Source: Rhodoplanes tepidamans (lineage in GTDB: Bacteria > Pseudomonadota > Alphaproteobacteria > Rhizobiales > Xanthobacteraceae). From it: a stretch of DNA of 64,000 bases. Shown here piece by piece: positions 26,596-37,163 of the stretch. Made by a program: the position numbers and the translations under genes. The notes under the pieces were generated by a model. The model had not been told where the DNA came from, searched no databases, and saw only the letters and a list, made by a program, of their open reading frames with translations. The stretch spans positions 1-64,000 of the forward strand of contig NZ_JAUSUJ010000004.1 in NCBI RefSeq assembly GCF_030813915.1, in the 5' to 3' direction. Numbering within the stretch: position 1 is the first letter of the stretch; every line of letters begins with the position of its first letter.

Positions 26596-27363
26596 TCAGA
26601 CCATGGCGACCTTGCCGGTGGCGATGTCGTAGACGCCGCCGACGATCTTGACCTTGCCGTCCGCCACCGCCTTGGCGACGATCGGCTTCGCCTCGACGAG
26701 GCGGCGGACATTGTAGCGGACGTTCTCGGCGATCGCCGCGTCGAGCGGGTTCGCGGCCTTGGTCTTCTCGGCCGTCTCGATCGCCGGCTTGATCGCCTCG
26801 ATCAGCAGCGGCAGGTGCCCGGGCAGCTCGGTCTTCTCCTTGACGGCCTTCAGGGTGGCGGCGACGGCGCCGCAGTTGGAATGGCCGAGCACCATGATCA
26901 GCGGCATCCCGAGCACCGCGACGCCGTATTCGAGGCTGGCGAGCCCGTGGTCGTCGACGAAGTTGCCGGCGAGCCGCACGACGAACAGCTCGCCCGGCCC
27001 CTGGTCGAACGCGTATTCCGGCGCGACGCGCGAATCCGCGCAGCTCACCAGGCCGGCGATCGGATACTGGGCACTGGCGCGCGCCACGCGGCCGGCCGAG
27101 AAGTCGCGGTTCTGCATCGTGCCGCCGGCATAGCGGGCATTGCCGTCGACGAGCCGCTTCAGCGCCTCGTCCGGACCGATGGCGTTCGGGCGCGCTGCCG
27201 CGTCCTGGGCGAAGGCCGGCGCGACGCCGCCCGCGGCGAAGCCGCCCGCGAGGCCGGCGGCGAGCGCCGTCGCGGCACCGGCCCCGAGCAGCGCGCGGCG
27301 CGAGAGCGGGTGCCGGGCTCCGGCGGGATGGTCGAGATGGGCGCAGCGGGGGTGGTCACACAT
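26596..27363 (-). CDS. Exported beta-class carbonic anhydrase
   Basis: A 255-residue protein with a Tat-like signal (PLSRRALLGAGAATALAAGL, cleaved after AFA) and a beta carbonic anhydrase domain: Zn ligands in SCADSRVAPE (Cys, Asp dyad) and GHSNCGAVAA (His, Cys). It interconverts CO2 and bicarbonate, here in the periplasm, which suits CO2 capture or pH balance in a phototroph. Divergent from the regulator at 27513, with 149 bp between. Confidence 0.93.
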   Translation of the reverse strand: MCDHPRCAHLDHPAGARHPLSRRALLGAGAATALAAGLAGGFAAGGVAPAFAQDAAARPNAIGPDEALKRLVDGNARYAGGTMQNRDFSAGRVARASAQYPIAGLVSCADSRVAPEYAFDQGPGELFVVRLAGNFVDDHGLASLEYGVAVLGMPLIMVLGHSNCGAVAATLKAVKEKTELPGHLPLLIEAIKPAIETAEKTKAANPLDAAIAENVRYNVRRLVEAKPIVAKAVADGKVKIVGGVYDIATGKVAMV

Positions 27364-27512
27364 CGAATCGTCCTCTCGGGCAAAGGCGCGGCGCCGCGTT
27401 CCGGGTGGGACGGGCGCCGCCGGGGCGAAGATCTCCCCGACCCAGGCTCCGATCTTCGTGTTGATGGGCTATAAATTCCCAGTCCAAACTTTGCCGGAGA
27501 TTCGGGGCGCAG

Positions 27513-28460
27513 ATGCCGGGGACGCGGTTCAGGAGTCGGTCGCAACGCCCCGTGCGATCCACCGCGCCGGCGGCGGCGATCCCGACCACGGCCGCGGCGC
27601 CGCCCGGCGATCTCGTCGCGGCCGCCGCACGGCTGCGCGGCCACCCGGGCTTCCGCCCGGCGCTGGCGGGCTACTGCCGCGGCATGACCGATGCCGCGCC
27701 GATCGCCTGGCCGGCGCAGAAGCTGTTCGATCAGTACCGGCGCTATCTCGTCTGCTACATGCTGATCCACAACTGGCACGCCTGGACGCGCGCCGGCGGC
27801 GCGGCGCCGACGCTCGCGGCCCTGCAGGCGGTCGCCGGCGCCTCGGCCCGCCAGGTCGCCGAGTTCGTCGCGATGCTGTCGGCCCGCGGCTTCGTCGCGG
27901 TCGCCCCGGATCCGGCCGACCGGCGGGCCAAGCTGCTGACGCCCGCCCCCGCCCTGGTCGCTGAGATCGGCCGCTCGGCACGCCTGTTCGTCGGCGCCGT
28001 GGACGCGGTTCTCGGCCGCCGCCCTGGACGCGCCGACGGGCTCGCCGACGCCGACCGGCTGGGCGCCGTGCTGCAGGGCTCGGCCGCCTTCGTGCAGGCG
28101 CACGGCACGCTCATCCATCCGTTCCCGCGGGTGCTGCGCTTCGCCGCGCGCGACTGCGGCTATCCCCTGCTCTGCGCCGTGATCGGCGCCCATTACGCCG
28201 CGGCGCTTCCCGACGCGGCCCGCCCGGTTCCGCTCGGCAGCCGGGCGCTGGCCGAGCGCTTCGGCGTGTCGCCGGCGCATGTCGCGAGCCTGCTCGCCGA
28301 GGCGCGCCGCCAGGGCTGGTTCTCGACGGCGCCCGCCGGCCGCCTCGCCGCCCTCGCCCCCGACCTCCTCGACGAGTTCGAGCACTGGGCCTCGTGGCAG
28401 ATGGCGCATTACGACGCGCTGGTGGAGGAGACGGAGGGCGCGGAGGAGGCAAAGCCGTAG
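27513..28460 (+). CDS. Winged-helix (MarR-like) protein with two DNA-binding-like modules
   Basis: A 315-residue protein. The first module (about 75-150) has LAALQAVAGASARQVAEFVA, LSARGFVAVAPDPADRRAKL, a MarR-like recognition helix and wing. The second (about 240-300) has RALAERFGVSPAHVASLLAEARRQGWF, another winged helix. The N-terminal 25 residues are Arg/Ala/Pro low complexity. Target genes are unknown; the divergent carbonic anhydrase is the obvious candidate. The stop codon TAG at 28458-28460 lies inside the left REP of the RAYT unit. Confidence 0.75.
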   Translation: MPGTRFRSRSQRPVRSTAPAAAIPTTAAAPPGDLVAAAARLRGHPGFRPALAGYCRGMTDAAPIAWPAQKLFDQYRRYLVCYMLIHNWHAWTRAGGAAPTLAALQAVAGASARQVAEFVAMLSARGFVAVAPDPADRRAKLLTPAPALVAEIGRSARLFVGAVDAVLGRRPGRADGLADADRLGAVLQGSAAFVQAHGTLIHPFPRVLRFAARDCGYPLLCAVIGAHYAAALPDAARPVPLGSRALAERFGVSPAHVASLLAEARRQGWFSTAPAGRLAALAPDLLDEFEHWASWQMAHYDALVEETEGAEEAKP

Positions 28461-28495
28461 GGTGGGCAAAGCCGCGCAGCGGCGTGCCCACGCGT
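28457..28495 (+). repeat. Left REP sequence of the RAYT unit
   Basis: GTAGGGTGGGCAAAG, an imperfect GCCGCGC/GCGGC stem, then GTGCCCACGCGT. GGGTGGGCA and TGCCCAC form the outer stem. It is in inverted orientation to 29066-29110 and overlaps the last codon of the upstream gene. Confidence 0.85.
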
Positions 28496-28513
28496 GCTAC
28501 TATTCTCCTCCTG

Positions 28514-29065
28514 ATGATTGGATACGGTGACGTCGTGTCATGGTATCGCCGCGCCAAACTTGCTGGCGGAACATTCTTCTTCACGGTCGCGCTCGCAGAT
28601 CGCCGGAGTGATCTGCGGATCCTCCATATCGATCGCTTGCGCCGCATCTATTCGTCCGTGCGCGAACGGCGTCCGTTCGAGACGGTGGCGATCTGTGTTC
28701 TCCCGGATCATCTCCATGCGATCTGGTCGCTTCCGGAGACTGACGCCGACTTCGCCTCGCGCTGGATGCTGATCAAAACGGGCTTTTCACGCGGGCTCCC
28801 GGCCGCCGCGACCCGATCGACGAGCAAGGTGGCCAGGCGCGAGAAGGGACTTTGGCAGCGGCGTTACTGGGAGCATGCGATCCGGGACGGAGATGATCTC
28901 GCCCGGCACGTCGATTACATCCACTTCAACCCGGTCAAGCACGGCCATGTCGGCAGGGTCCGCGACTGGCCCTACAGCAGCTTCCACCGATATTGTGCGA
29001 AGGGCCTTCTGCCGACGGACTGGGGCGGGGACATCGCCGATGCGACGGGCGAGTTCGGCGAATGA
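28514..29065 (+). CDS. REP-associated tyrosine transposase (RAYT, Y1/IS200-like)
   Basis: A 183-residue single-domain Y1 nuclease. The HUH motif is VLPDHLHAIW; the catalytic Tyr is in HVDYIHFNPVKHG, with LWQRRYWEHAIRD between, all diagnostic of RAYT proteins. RAYTs nick and mobilise or maintain REP hairpins as single-copy domesticated genes. Start ATG 28514 is 13 bp past the left REP region; the stop TGA (29063-29065) directly abuts the right REP. The full HUH and Tyr residues imply it is active. Confidence 0.92.
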   Translation: MIGYGDVVSWYRRAKLAGGTFFFTVALADRRSDLRILHIDRLRRIYSSVRERRPFETVAICVLPDHLHAIWSLPETDADFASRWMLIKTGFSRGLPAAATRSTSKVARREKGLWQRRYWEHAIRDGDDLARHVDYIHFNPVKHGHVGRVRDWPYSSFHRYCAKGLLPTDWGGDIADATGEFGE

Positions 29066-29110
29066 ACGCGTGGGCACGCCGCGCCTTCGGCGCGCCTTTG
29101 CCCACCCTAC
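29066..29110 (-). repeat. Right REP sequence of the RAYT unit
   Basis: ACGCGTGGGCACGCCGCGCC, TTCGG, CGCGCCTTTGCCCACCCTAC. Its reverse complement matches the left REP, with GTAGGGTGGGCAAAG and TGCCCACGCGT ends identical and a longer central stem. The two copies thus flank the gene as inverted repeats. Confidence 0.85.
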
Positions 29111-29143
29111 ACACACTGCGAACCCCACGCACGCTGCGAACGA

Positions 29144-29175
29144 AAACGGCCGGAGCGCGAGAGCTCCGGCCGTTT
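29144..29175 (-). terminator. Strong terminator of katG (possibly bidirectional)
   Basis: A 13-bp perfect stem, 29144-29156 with 29163-29175 (AACGGCCGGAGC core), loop of 6. On the minus strand it ends GTTTTCG, about 118 bp past the katG stop at 29294. Confidence 0.75.
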
Positions 29176-29293
29176 CCGTCTTCGTCCCGCGGCGGACGTG
29201 CGGGACGCGGGGGTTCGGGGGTGATCGCGGGGGTGCCTCGTGCCCCGGCGGGAGCCGATCGGATCCCGCCGGCGCGATCGTGTCGGGCGGCGA

Positions 29294-31656
<2,363 letters not shown>

Positions 31657-31658
31657 TC

Positions 31659-32606
31659 ATGGTGACGTTGAAGCAGTTGCGTTATTTCGGCGCCGTCGCG
31701 CGCCACCGGCATTTCGGCCGCGCAGCGGCCGACTGCGCGGTCAGCCAGCCGGCCCTGTCGATGCAGATCCGCGACCTCGAGGCGCGGCTCGGGGTGGAGC
31801 TGGTCGAGCGCCGGCCGGGCGACGTGGCGCTGACCCCGGTCGGGGTCGAGATCGCCCGCCGCGCCGAGGAGCTCCTGGCCGGCGCCCGCGACCTCGAGGA
31901 CTTCGCCCGCCACCACGCCGGCCCGCTCGCCGGAACGCTGCGGCTCGGGGTGATCCCGACGCTCGCCCCCTATGTGCTGCCCAAGGTGCTGCCGCTGCTG
32001 CAGCGGCATCACGCCGGACTGATGGTGGAGCTGCGCGAGAGCCAGACCCGGCACCTCGTCGAGGAGCTCGCCCGCGGCCTGATCGACGTGGTGATGCTGG
32101 CGCTGCCGATCGAGCAGCCCGAGATCGAGACGCTCGCCCTGTTCGAGGACCCGTTCGTGCTCGCCGTGCCGGCCGACGACCCGCGGCCTCCGGCGGAGCC
32201 GATCGCGGTCGCCGCGATCGCGCAGGAGCGGCTGATCCTGCTCGAGGAGGGCCACTGCCTGCGCGAGCAGGCGCTCGCCGTCTGCTCCAGCGGCCGCAAC
32301 GGCGAGACCGGCGGGCTCGGCGCGACCAGCCTCGCCACCGTGGTCCAGCTCGTCGCCTCGGGTTACGGCGCGACGCTGCTGCCGCAAGTCGCCGCCGCGG
32401 TCGAGCGCGACAACACCCGGATCAAGCTGCTGCGCTTCGCGGCGCCGGAGCCGGGCCGCACCATCGCGCTCGCCTTCCGCCGCACCTCGCCGCGCAAGTC
32501 CGACTATTCCGTGCTGGCGCGCCGCATCACCGAGGCGCTCGGCGTGTCCGAGGTCGGGGCGCTGCCGACCGCGGCGTGCCGGGCCGGCACCGCGGTCCCG
32601 GCGTGA
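31659..32606 (+). CDS. oxyR: OxyR, hydrogen-peroxide-sensing LysR regulator
   Basis: A 315-residue LysR protein. N-terminal VTLKQLRYFGAVARHRHFGR with SQPALSMQIRDLEARLG is the OxyR-type helix-turn-helix. The redox pair is visible as Cys in EEGHCLREQALAVCSS, matching the Cys199/Cys208 arrangement of E. coli OxyR: a peroxide-formed disulfide switches it to an activator. Divergent from katG, the classic arrangement. The ATG at 31659 is the start that leaves the operator region free. Confidence 0.95.
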   Translation: MVTLKQLRYFGAVARHRHFGRAAADCAVSQPALSMQIRDLEARLGVELVERRPGDVALTPVGVEIARRAEELLAGARDLEDFARHHAGPLAGTLRLGVIPTLAPYVLPKVLPLLQRHHAGLMVELRESQTRHLVEELARGLIDVVMLALPIEQPEIETLALFEDPFVLAVPADDPRPPAEPIAVAAIAQERLILLEEGHCLREQALAVCSSGRNGETGGLGATSLATVVQLVASGYGATLLPQVAAAVERDNTRIKLLRFAAPEPGRTIALAFRRTSPRKSDYSVLARRITEALGVSEVGALPTAACRAGTAVPA

Positions 32607-32657
32607 AGGTCCCGCCGTCCCGGCGCGACGATCCGCCGTCCGGCCCGAGCAGCCGCG

Positions 32658-34790
32658 TCACGCCGCCTGCGCCGCGGCGCGACCGGCCCGCCGCTCCGAT
32701 CCGTCCCGGCCCGGGTCGTCGCCTTCGCCGCGGTCGAGGGGGCCGGTGCGGACGTTCATCAGGAAGCGGTTCACCTCGTCCTTGAGCTTGCCGCCCTCGG
32801 AGGCCAGCACGGTCGCCGAGTTGCGCACCTGCTCGGAGGCCGCCTCGGTGGCGCCGGCGCCGCGGCTCACCTCGCCGATGGTACGGGCGACCTCCGCCGT
32901 GCCTTCCGAGGCCTGCTGGATGTTGCGGGCGACCTCGGCGGTCGCCGCCCCCTGCTGCTCGACGGCGGCCGCGATCGCCGCGGCGATCTCGGAGATGTGC
33001 GCGATGGTGCCGCCGATCTCCTTGATGGCGGCGACCGAGTCGCGGGTCGCCGACTGCATGGCGGCGATCTGGGCGCCGATCTCGCCGGTCGCCTTGCCGG
33101 TCTGGGCGGCGAGCGCCTTCACCTCCTGGGCGACCACGGCGAAGCCCTTGCCGGCCTCGCCGGCCCGGGCCGCCTCGATGGTGGCGTTGAGGGCCAGCAG
33201 ATTGGTCTGCCCGGCGATCGCCGTGATCAGCTCGACCACGTCGCCGATGCGGCTCGCCGCCTCGGACAGCGCGGCGATGCGCTGGTCGGTCTTCTCGGCC
33301 TGGCTCACCGCGGCGCCGGCGATGCGGGTCGACTCCTGCACCTGGCGGCTGATCTCGTTCACCGACGAGGTCATCTCGGCGGTGGCGGTGGCGACGCTCT
33401 GGACGTTGGTCGAGGCGGTCTCGGAGGCGGTCGCCACCGTGACGGAGAGATGCTGCGTGGTCTCGGCGGTGCGGGTGAGGCTGCCCGAGGCGGCCTCGAG
33501 CTCGGTGGCGGCGGCCGACACGGTGTCGACGATGGCGCCCACCGCCGCCTCGAACTCGTCGGCGATGCGGTGCACGGCGCTCTGTCGCTCCCGGGCGGCG
33601 CGCTCGTCGGCGGCGCGCTGCTCGGTCTCCATCGCCGCGAGCCGTTCCAGATTGTCCTTGAAGGCCTGCGCGGCGCGGGCGTTGTCGCCGACCTCGTCGC
33701 GCCGCGTCACGTAGGGGATCGTCACCGCGCGGTCGCCGTCGGCGAGCGCCTGCAGGGTGGCGCCGACCCGGCGGATCGGCCGGCCGATGGCGAGCGCCCC
33801 GAACAGGGCCGAGCCGATCAGCACGAGGACGACGAAGCCGCCGGCCGCGGTGTTGATGATGGTGCCCTCGGCGATCCGCTGCGAGGTCGCCTCCATGTCG
33901 CGCGCCGCGGCGGCATTGGCGCCGTCGATGACGCCCGAGAGCAGCTGGTCGATCTGCGCGACGATCGGCTCGAGCCGGTCGCGCAGCAGCGCGTCCTGCT
34001 GGCCGATCGTCTCGACGGCCTGGGCCGTGGTCTCGCGCAGCGCCGCGAGCGTCTCGCCGAGCGGCCCGAGCGCCTCGGTCAGCACCGCCTCCCGGCTCGC
34101 CCGGCGGGTCCGGTCGAGCAGGTCGGCGGCCTCGGCGGCGCGTGCCGCCACCACCTCGCTCTGCCCCGGATCGCGCAGCGCGTCGAAGTCGAAGGAGGCG
34201 ATGCGCAGCCGGTCGACGCCGGCCGCGGCGGTGCGCAGGCGGGCCTCGAAGGCGCGGGTGTCGGAGACCTGCTCGGCGACGAGGTCGAGGGTGCGGAGCA
34301 CCGCCTCGTCCCAGGCGACGCCGAGCCGGCGGCGCTCCGACCACAGCCCGACCAGGGCGCGCTGGTTCTCCACCAGCTCGGCCGCCCCGGTGAGATAGTC
34401 GGCATAGAGCTCCTTGACCTTGTCGAGCGTCTCGCTGCCGGCCGCGTCCTTGGTCCGCTCGCCGAGCTGGTCGAGCAGCGCGAAGCCGTCGCCCGAACTC
34501 TTCTCCAGGGCGTGCAGGGCGGTGTCGACCGCCGCCTCGTCGCGGGCGAGGCGCGCGTCGCGCGTGTAGGTCTGCATGCGCTCGAAATGCAGGCCGATGC
34601 GGCCGGCCTCCTGGGCGGCCTTCTGCCGCTCGTCGACGGCACCGGTCATCTGCAGCGTCGACCGGCCGTTGAGGCCGGTGTTGACGATCATGCCGAGGAC
34701 CAGCAGCACGCCGATGGCGGCGGAGAGCGCGAGCTTGGTGCCGATGCGGCGGGGTGGCCTGATCTTGACGAGAGTCATGGAGAAAGCCAT
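32658..34790 (-). CDS. Methyl-accepting chemotaxis protein
   Basis: A 710-residue chemoreceptor. TM1 (about 20-40, [20 protein letters not shown]), a four-helix-bundle-type periplasmic sensor (about 41-320), TM2 ([21 protein letters not shown]), HAMP ([20 protein letters not shown]) and a signalling domain with the hairpin tip MPEVLGK-like [21 protein letters not shown]. No CheR/CheB pentapeptide at the C-terminus (ends RAAAQAA). Start 34790 is preferred as GAAGG is about 8 nt upstream; ATG 34778 is close behind. Its ligand is unknown. Confidence 0.9.
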   Translation of the reverse strand: MAFSMTLVKIRPPRRIGTKLALSAAIGVLLVLGMIVNTGLNGRSTLQMTGAVDERQKAAQEAGRIGLHFERMQTYTRDARLARDEAAVDTALHALEKSSGDGFALLDQLGERTKDAAGSETLDKVKELYADYLTGAAELVENQRALVGLWSERRRLGVAWDEAVLRTLDLVAEQVSDTRAFEARLRTAAAGVDRLRIASFDFDALRDPGQSEVVAARAAEAADLLDRTRRASREAVLTEALGPLGETLAALRETTAQAVETIGQQDALLRDRLEPIVAQIDQLLSGVIDGANAAAARDMEATSQRIAEGTIINTAAGGFVVLVLIGSALFGALAIGRPIRRVGATLQALADGDRAVTIPYVTRRDEVGDNARAAQAFKDNLERLAAMETEQRAADERAARERQSAVHRIADEFEAAVGAIVDTVSAAATELEAASGSLTRTAETTQHLSVTVATASETASTNVQSVATATAEMTSSVNEISRQVQESTRIAGAAVSQAEKTDQRIAALSEAASRIGDVVELITAIAGQTNLLALNATIEAARAGEAGKGFAVVAQEVKALAAQTGKATGEIGAQIAAMQSATRDSVAAIKEIGGTIAHISEIAAAIAAAVEQQGAATAEVARNIQQASEGTAEVARTIGEVSRGAGATEAASEQVRNSATVLASEGGKLKDEVNRFLMNVRTGPLDRGEGDDPGRDGSERRAGRAAAQAA

Positions 34791-35135
34791 CGCGGATGCC
34801 TTCGCGCCGCGGGAGTCGGGGGCGCGCACGCAGTTTCGATCGAGCGACGCTCGCCCGCCGCTCGAGGCGGCCGATGCGAGGACGACGAGTACTGGCGCGG
34901 TCGCAGACAGGCGCGGGACCGCGCCAGGCATCTGACGTTGCGGCTCAAAGAAAGCTCGACCGCATTCTGAGTGCGCACGATTTAATCTCGCGTTAAAGGC
35001 GCGCATTTGAAACAATATTCTACGAGTCGCACATGCTGACGATTTTTGCTAAATCGTTTCCGCTCCTGCCGGATCGCGGCACGGAACCGGATCGGGCCGA
35101 TCCCGACGTGTATTGCGTGATGCCCACGAGACGCG
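34791..35135. other. 345-bp divergent intergenic region with an operator-like hairpin
   Basis: The centre (about 34975-35060) is strikingly AT-rich against the surroundings. It contains ACGATTT (35039-35045) and AAATCGT (35051-35057), a perfect 7-bp inverted repeat around TTGCT, and several TTTAAT/TTAAA words (34981-34996). This is where promoters of the chemoreceptor gene and the gene at 35136 must lie. No gene is apparent. Confidence 0.45.
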
Positions 35136-35885
35136 ATGGCCGCTCCGACCATTCGAAACGCCTCGGGCCGGCCGTTGCGCCGGAGCCCGGCCTGGAACGG
35201 CCGCGGCCCCGAGCGCCGGCCCGTGCCGGTCCGGCGGCCGGGGCCGTCGTCCGGCCCGGCGCCGTTGTGGCGGATCGTGGCCGGCCCGCTGTCGTTCCTG
35301 GCGGTGGCGCTCATCGTCGCCGGGGTCATGACGGCGTGGATGAGCAGCCGCACGCCGACGCCGCCGGCCGCGCCTCCGGCGGCCCGGACCGAGCCCGAGC
35401 TGAGCGCCGCCGAGGCGGTCCGTCTGCGCTTCGCCCCGGAGCTGCTGGCCGTCCGTCCGGCCGAGCTGCCCTCCTCCGACTTCGCCGAGCGGTTCGGCCC
35501 GGGGCCCCAGCGGGCGGCGCCGGGCGACCAGGTCTCCGCCTATGCGCCGCTCGCGACAGCCCCGGCGGTGCCCGAGCCCGGGCGGGCGCGTCCGTCCAAC
35601 GCGCTCCTCAACGACGCCCAGATCGCCTCGATCAAGACCCGGCTGAAGCTGACCGCCGAGCAGGAGAAGCTGTGGGTGCCGGTCGAGACGGCGCTGCGCG
35701 GCGTGGTCTGGCGCCGCGGCGCCGACCGGCGCGGCAGCGGACCGGCCGCTCTCGACGCCCAGAGCGTCGAGCGGCTGAAGGCCGCCGCCGCCCCCCTGAT
35801 GGGCCGCCTGCGCGACGACCAGAAGCGCGAGATCCGCTCCCTCTCCCACGTCATGGGCCTCGGCGATCTCGCCGAGAAGCTGTGA
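35136..35885 (+). CDS. LTXXQ-like membrane-anchored protein of unknown function
   Basis: A 249-residue protein. After a basic, Pro-rich cytoplasmic N-terminus of about 45 residues comes one transmembrane helix (IVAGPLSFLAVALIVAGVMTAW), a Pro/Ala linker and a helical C-terminal domain with TRLKLTAEQEKLWVPVETAL and LMGRLRDDQKREIRSLSHVMG. The L-T-x-E-Q pattern resembles the LTXXQ/Spy chaperone-type helices. Similar proteins occur throughout Bradyrhizobiaceae with no assigned role; an envelope-stress function is inference. Confidence 0.7.
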   Translation: MAAPTIRNASGRPLRRSPAWNGRGPERRPVPVRRPGPSSGPAPLWRIVAGPLSFLAVALIVAGVMTAWMSSRTPTPPAAPPAARTEPELSAAEAVRLRFAPELLAVRPAELPSSDFAERFGPGPQRAAPGDQVSAYAPLATAPAVPEPGRARPSNALLNDAQIASIKTRLKLTAEQEKLWVPVETALRGVVWRRGADRRGSGPAALDAQSVERLKAAAAPLMGRLRDDQKREIRSLSHVMGLGDLAEKL

Positions 35886-36289
35886 GACCGGCGCGCAGGC
35901 GAAACGACCCCTCTCCGCCCTCACGGCGAGGCCTGGGTCGATGCAATGGCGCTTCGGTACGACTCTGCCACGGGCGGGAGCACACACCCGAGGATGAAAC
36001 GGCGTCCCGTCTCTCGCAGGCCACGATCCCGATCCGATCGGGCCGTTCGGCGGCTGCGCCGGCACGGCGGTGATCGAGGACAGCCTCGTCGTCCTCACCG
36101 GCAGAAGGCCGACGTCATCGAGACGATGCGCGCGCTGGACGATGCGCGCGCCGGCAAAGCGAGACCCGTCGCGCCGGGGCGCGAGACTCACCCCTCGTCG
36201 CGAGGAGCGGGGCGAGGAACGGAGGTGACGGAGGCGGGTCTTCCCTTTCGCCGCGTCGCACCCTACATGCCGACGATCGTCAACAACCG

Positions 36290-36304
36290 AAAGGAGGTGA
36301 TCCA
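36290..36304 (+). promoter_or_regulatory. Perfect 14-nt extended Shine-Dalgarno
   Basis: AAAGGAGGTGATCC (36290-36303) is the exact complement of the conserved 3' end of 16S rRNA (GGAUCACCUCCUUU). AGGAGG ends 7 nt before the GTG at 36305. Complementarity of this length is far beyond the usual 4-7 nt. Confidence 0.75.
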
Positions 36305-36379
36305 GTGTCTCATTGTCTCTCGCCGTGGTCTCCGGCTGCGACCTGGATCCTCGCCTCTCGCGAGGTCCGCGCCGCGTGA
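36305..36379 (+). CDS. 24-residue ORF behind a perfect anti-16S ribosome site
   Basis: GTG at 36305 opens 24 codons to TGA 36377-36379; the product reads MSHCLSPWSPAATWILASRE then VRAA. It has two Trp, one Cys and no membrane segment. It is followed 40 bp later by a perfect hairpin (36420-36445), making a compact ribosome-site/ORF/terminator unit inside the 750-bp gap between 35885 and 36636. It could be a microprotein, a leader peptide, or a decoy that ties up 30S subunits. I do not recognise it. The strength of the ribosome site is the main evidence. Confidence 0.5.
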   Translation: MSHCLSPWSPAATWILASREVRAA

Positions 36380-36419
36380 GCGGCGTCCGCGGTCCTCGCC
36401 GGACCCGGTTCGACAATGG

Positions 36420-36445
36420 AAGGGCTGCCTTCGCGGGCAGCCCTT
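36420..36445 (+). terminator. Terminator hairpin after the 24-residue ORF
   Basis: AAGGGCTGCC (36420-36429) and GGCAGCCCTT (36436-36445) form a perfect 10-bp stem with a 6-nt TTCGCG loop, followed by CGCATTTT. It closes the short unit that begins at 36290. Confidence 0.7.
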
Positions 36446-36476
36446 CGCATTTTCCAGTGCGTCATTCCAGTTACTG

Positions 36477-36585
36477 GTCATTCCGGGTCCATGCGCCGAG
36501 AGGCGCATGGACCCGGAATCCAGCGGCACATTCCGCATTCCGGGCTGGATTCCGGGTTCGCACCTTCGGTGCGCCCCGGAATGAC
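36477..36585. repeat. Dispersed palindromic element, copy 2
   Basis: Outer ends GTCATTCCGGG (36477-36487) and CCCGGAATGAC (36575-36585) match those of 777-879. Inside are a perfect 13-bp hairpin GGGTCCATGCGCC / GGCGCATGGACCC (36485-36497, 36502-36514), a GGCTGGATTCC partner and a GCACC-TTCG-GGTGC stem, so a three-armed cruciform can form. It is 109 bp long, versus 103 bp in copy 1. Confidence 0.8.
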
Positions 36586-36635
36586 GCCGCGGGGTGGAGT
36601 GGCCTTCGTCGTAAAAACCCGCTAATCGCCACCGC

Positions 36636-37163
36636 ATGAGCGTCCCGCCCGAAGACACCGCGACACCGCCCGACACGCCCGTGCCGGACGGCCCCCGCAT
36701 CTATGTCGATGCCGACGCCTGTCCGGTGAAGGACGAGATCTTTCGGGTCGCGGCGCGGCATGCGCTGCCGGTCACGGTGGTCGCCGCCGGCTACATCCGG
36801 GTGCCCGCCGATCCGCTGATCACGCGCGTCGCCGCCGGTCCCGGCATGGACGCGGCCGACGACTGGATCGCGGCGCGCCTGAAGCCCGGCGACATCGTCG
36901 TCACCCAGGACATTCCGCTGGCGAGCCGCAGCATCAAGGCCGGGGCCGCGGCGATCGCGCCGACCGGCCGCACCTTCACCGAGGCCGACATCGGCATGGC
37001 GCTCGCGGTGCGCAACCTGATGACGGATCTCCGCTCCGCCGGCGAGCAGACCGGCGGCCCGCGGCCGTTCACGCCGCGCGACCGCTCGACCTTCCTGCAG
37101 GCCCTGGAGCAGGCGGTGCGCCGCGCCCGCCGCGCCGCCGCGCAACCCAGGACCACCTCCTGA
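36636..37163 (+). CDS. YaiI/YqxD-family (DUF188) protein
   Basis: A 175-residue PIN-like-fold protein. IYVDADACPVKDEIFRVAAR carries the D-x-D-x-C-P-V-K signature; DIVVTQDIPLASRSIKAGA and the FTEADIGMALAVRNLMTDLR segment are the other conserved blocks. The family resembles PIN nucleases but its reaction is not established. Its stop overlaps the start of the ABC-F gene by one base, so the two are translationally coupled. Confidence 0.9.
   Translation: MSVPPEDTATPPDTPVPDGPRIYVDADACPVKDEIFRVAARHALPVTVVAAGYIRVPADPLITRVAAGPGMDAADDWIAARLKPGDIVVTQDIPLASRSIKAGAAAIAPTGRTFTEADIGMALAVRNLMTDLRSAGEQTGGPRPFTPRDRSTFLQALEQAVRRARRAAAQPRTTS

Noticed and set aside
28457..29110. REP pair considered as a CRISPR remnant or IS ends
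   Set aside because: Only two copies, inverted rather than direct, around a RAYT gene; no spacers, no target duplication visible.
35946..36584. A 212-codon + strand frame in the gap after the LTXXQ-like gene
   Set aside because: Arg/Pro/Ser low complexity, crosses the terminator hairpin and palindromic repeat, no ribosome site.
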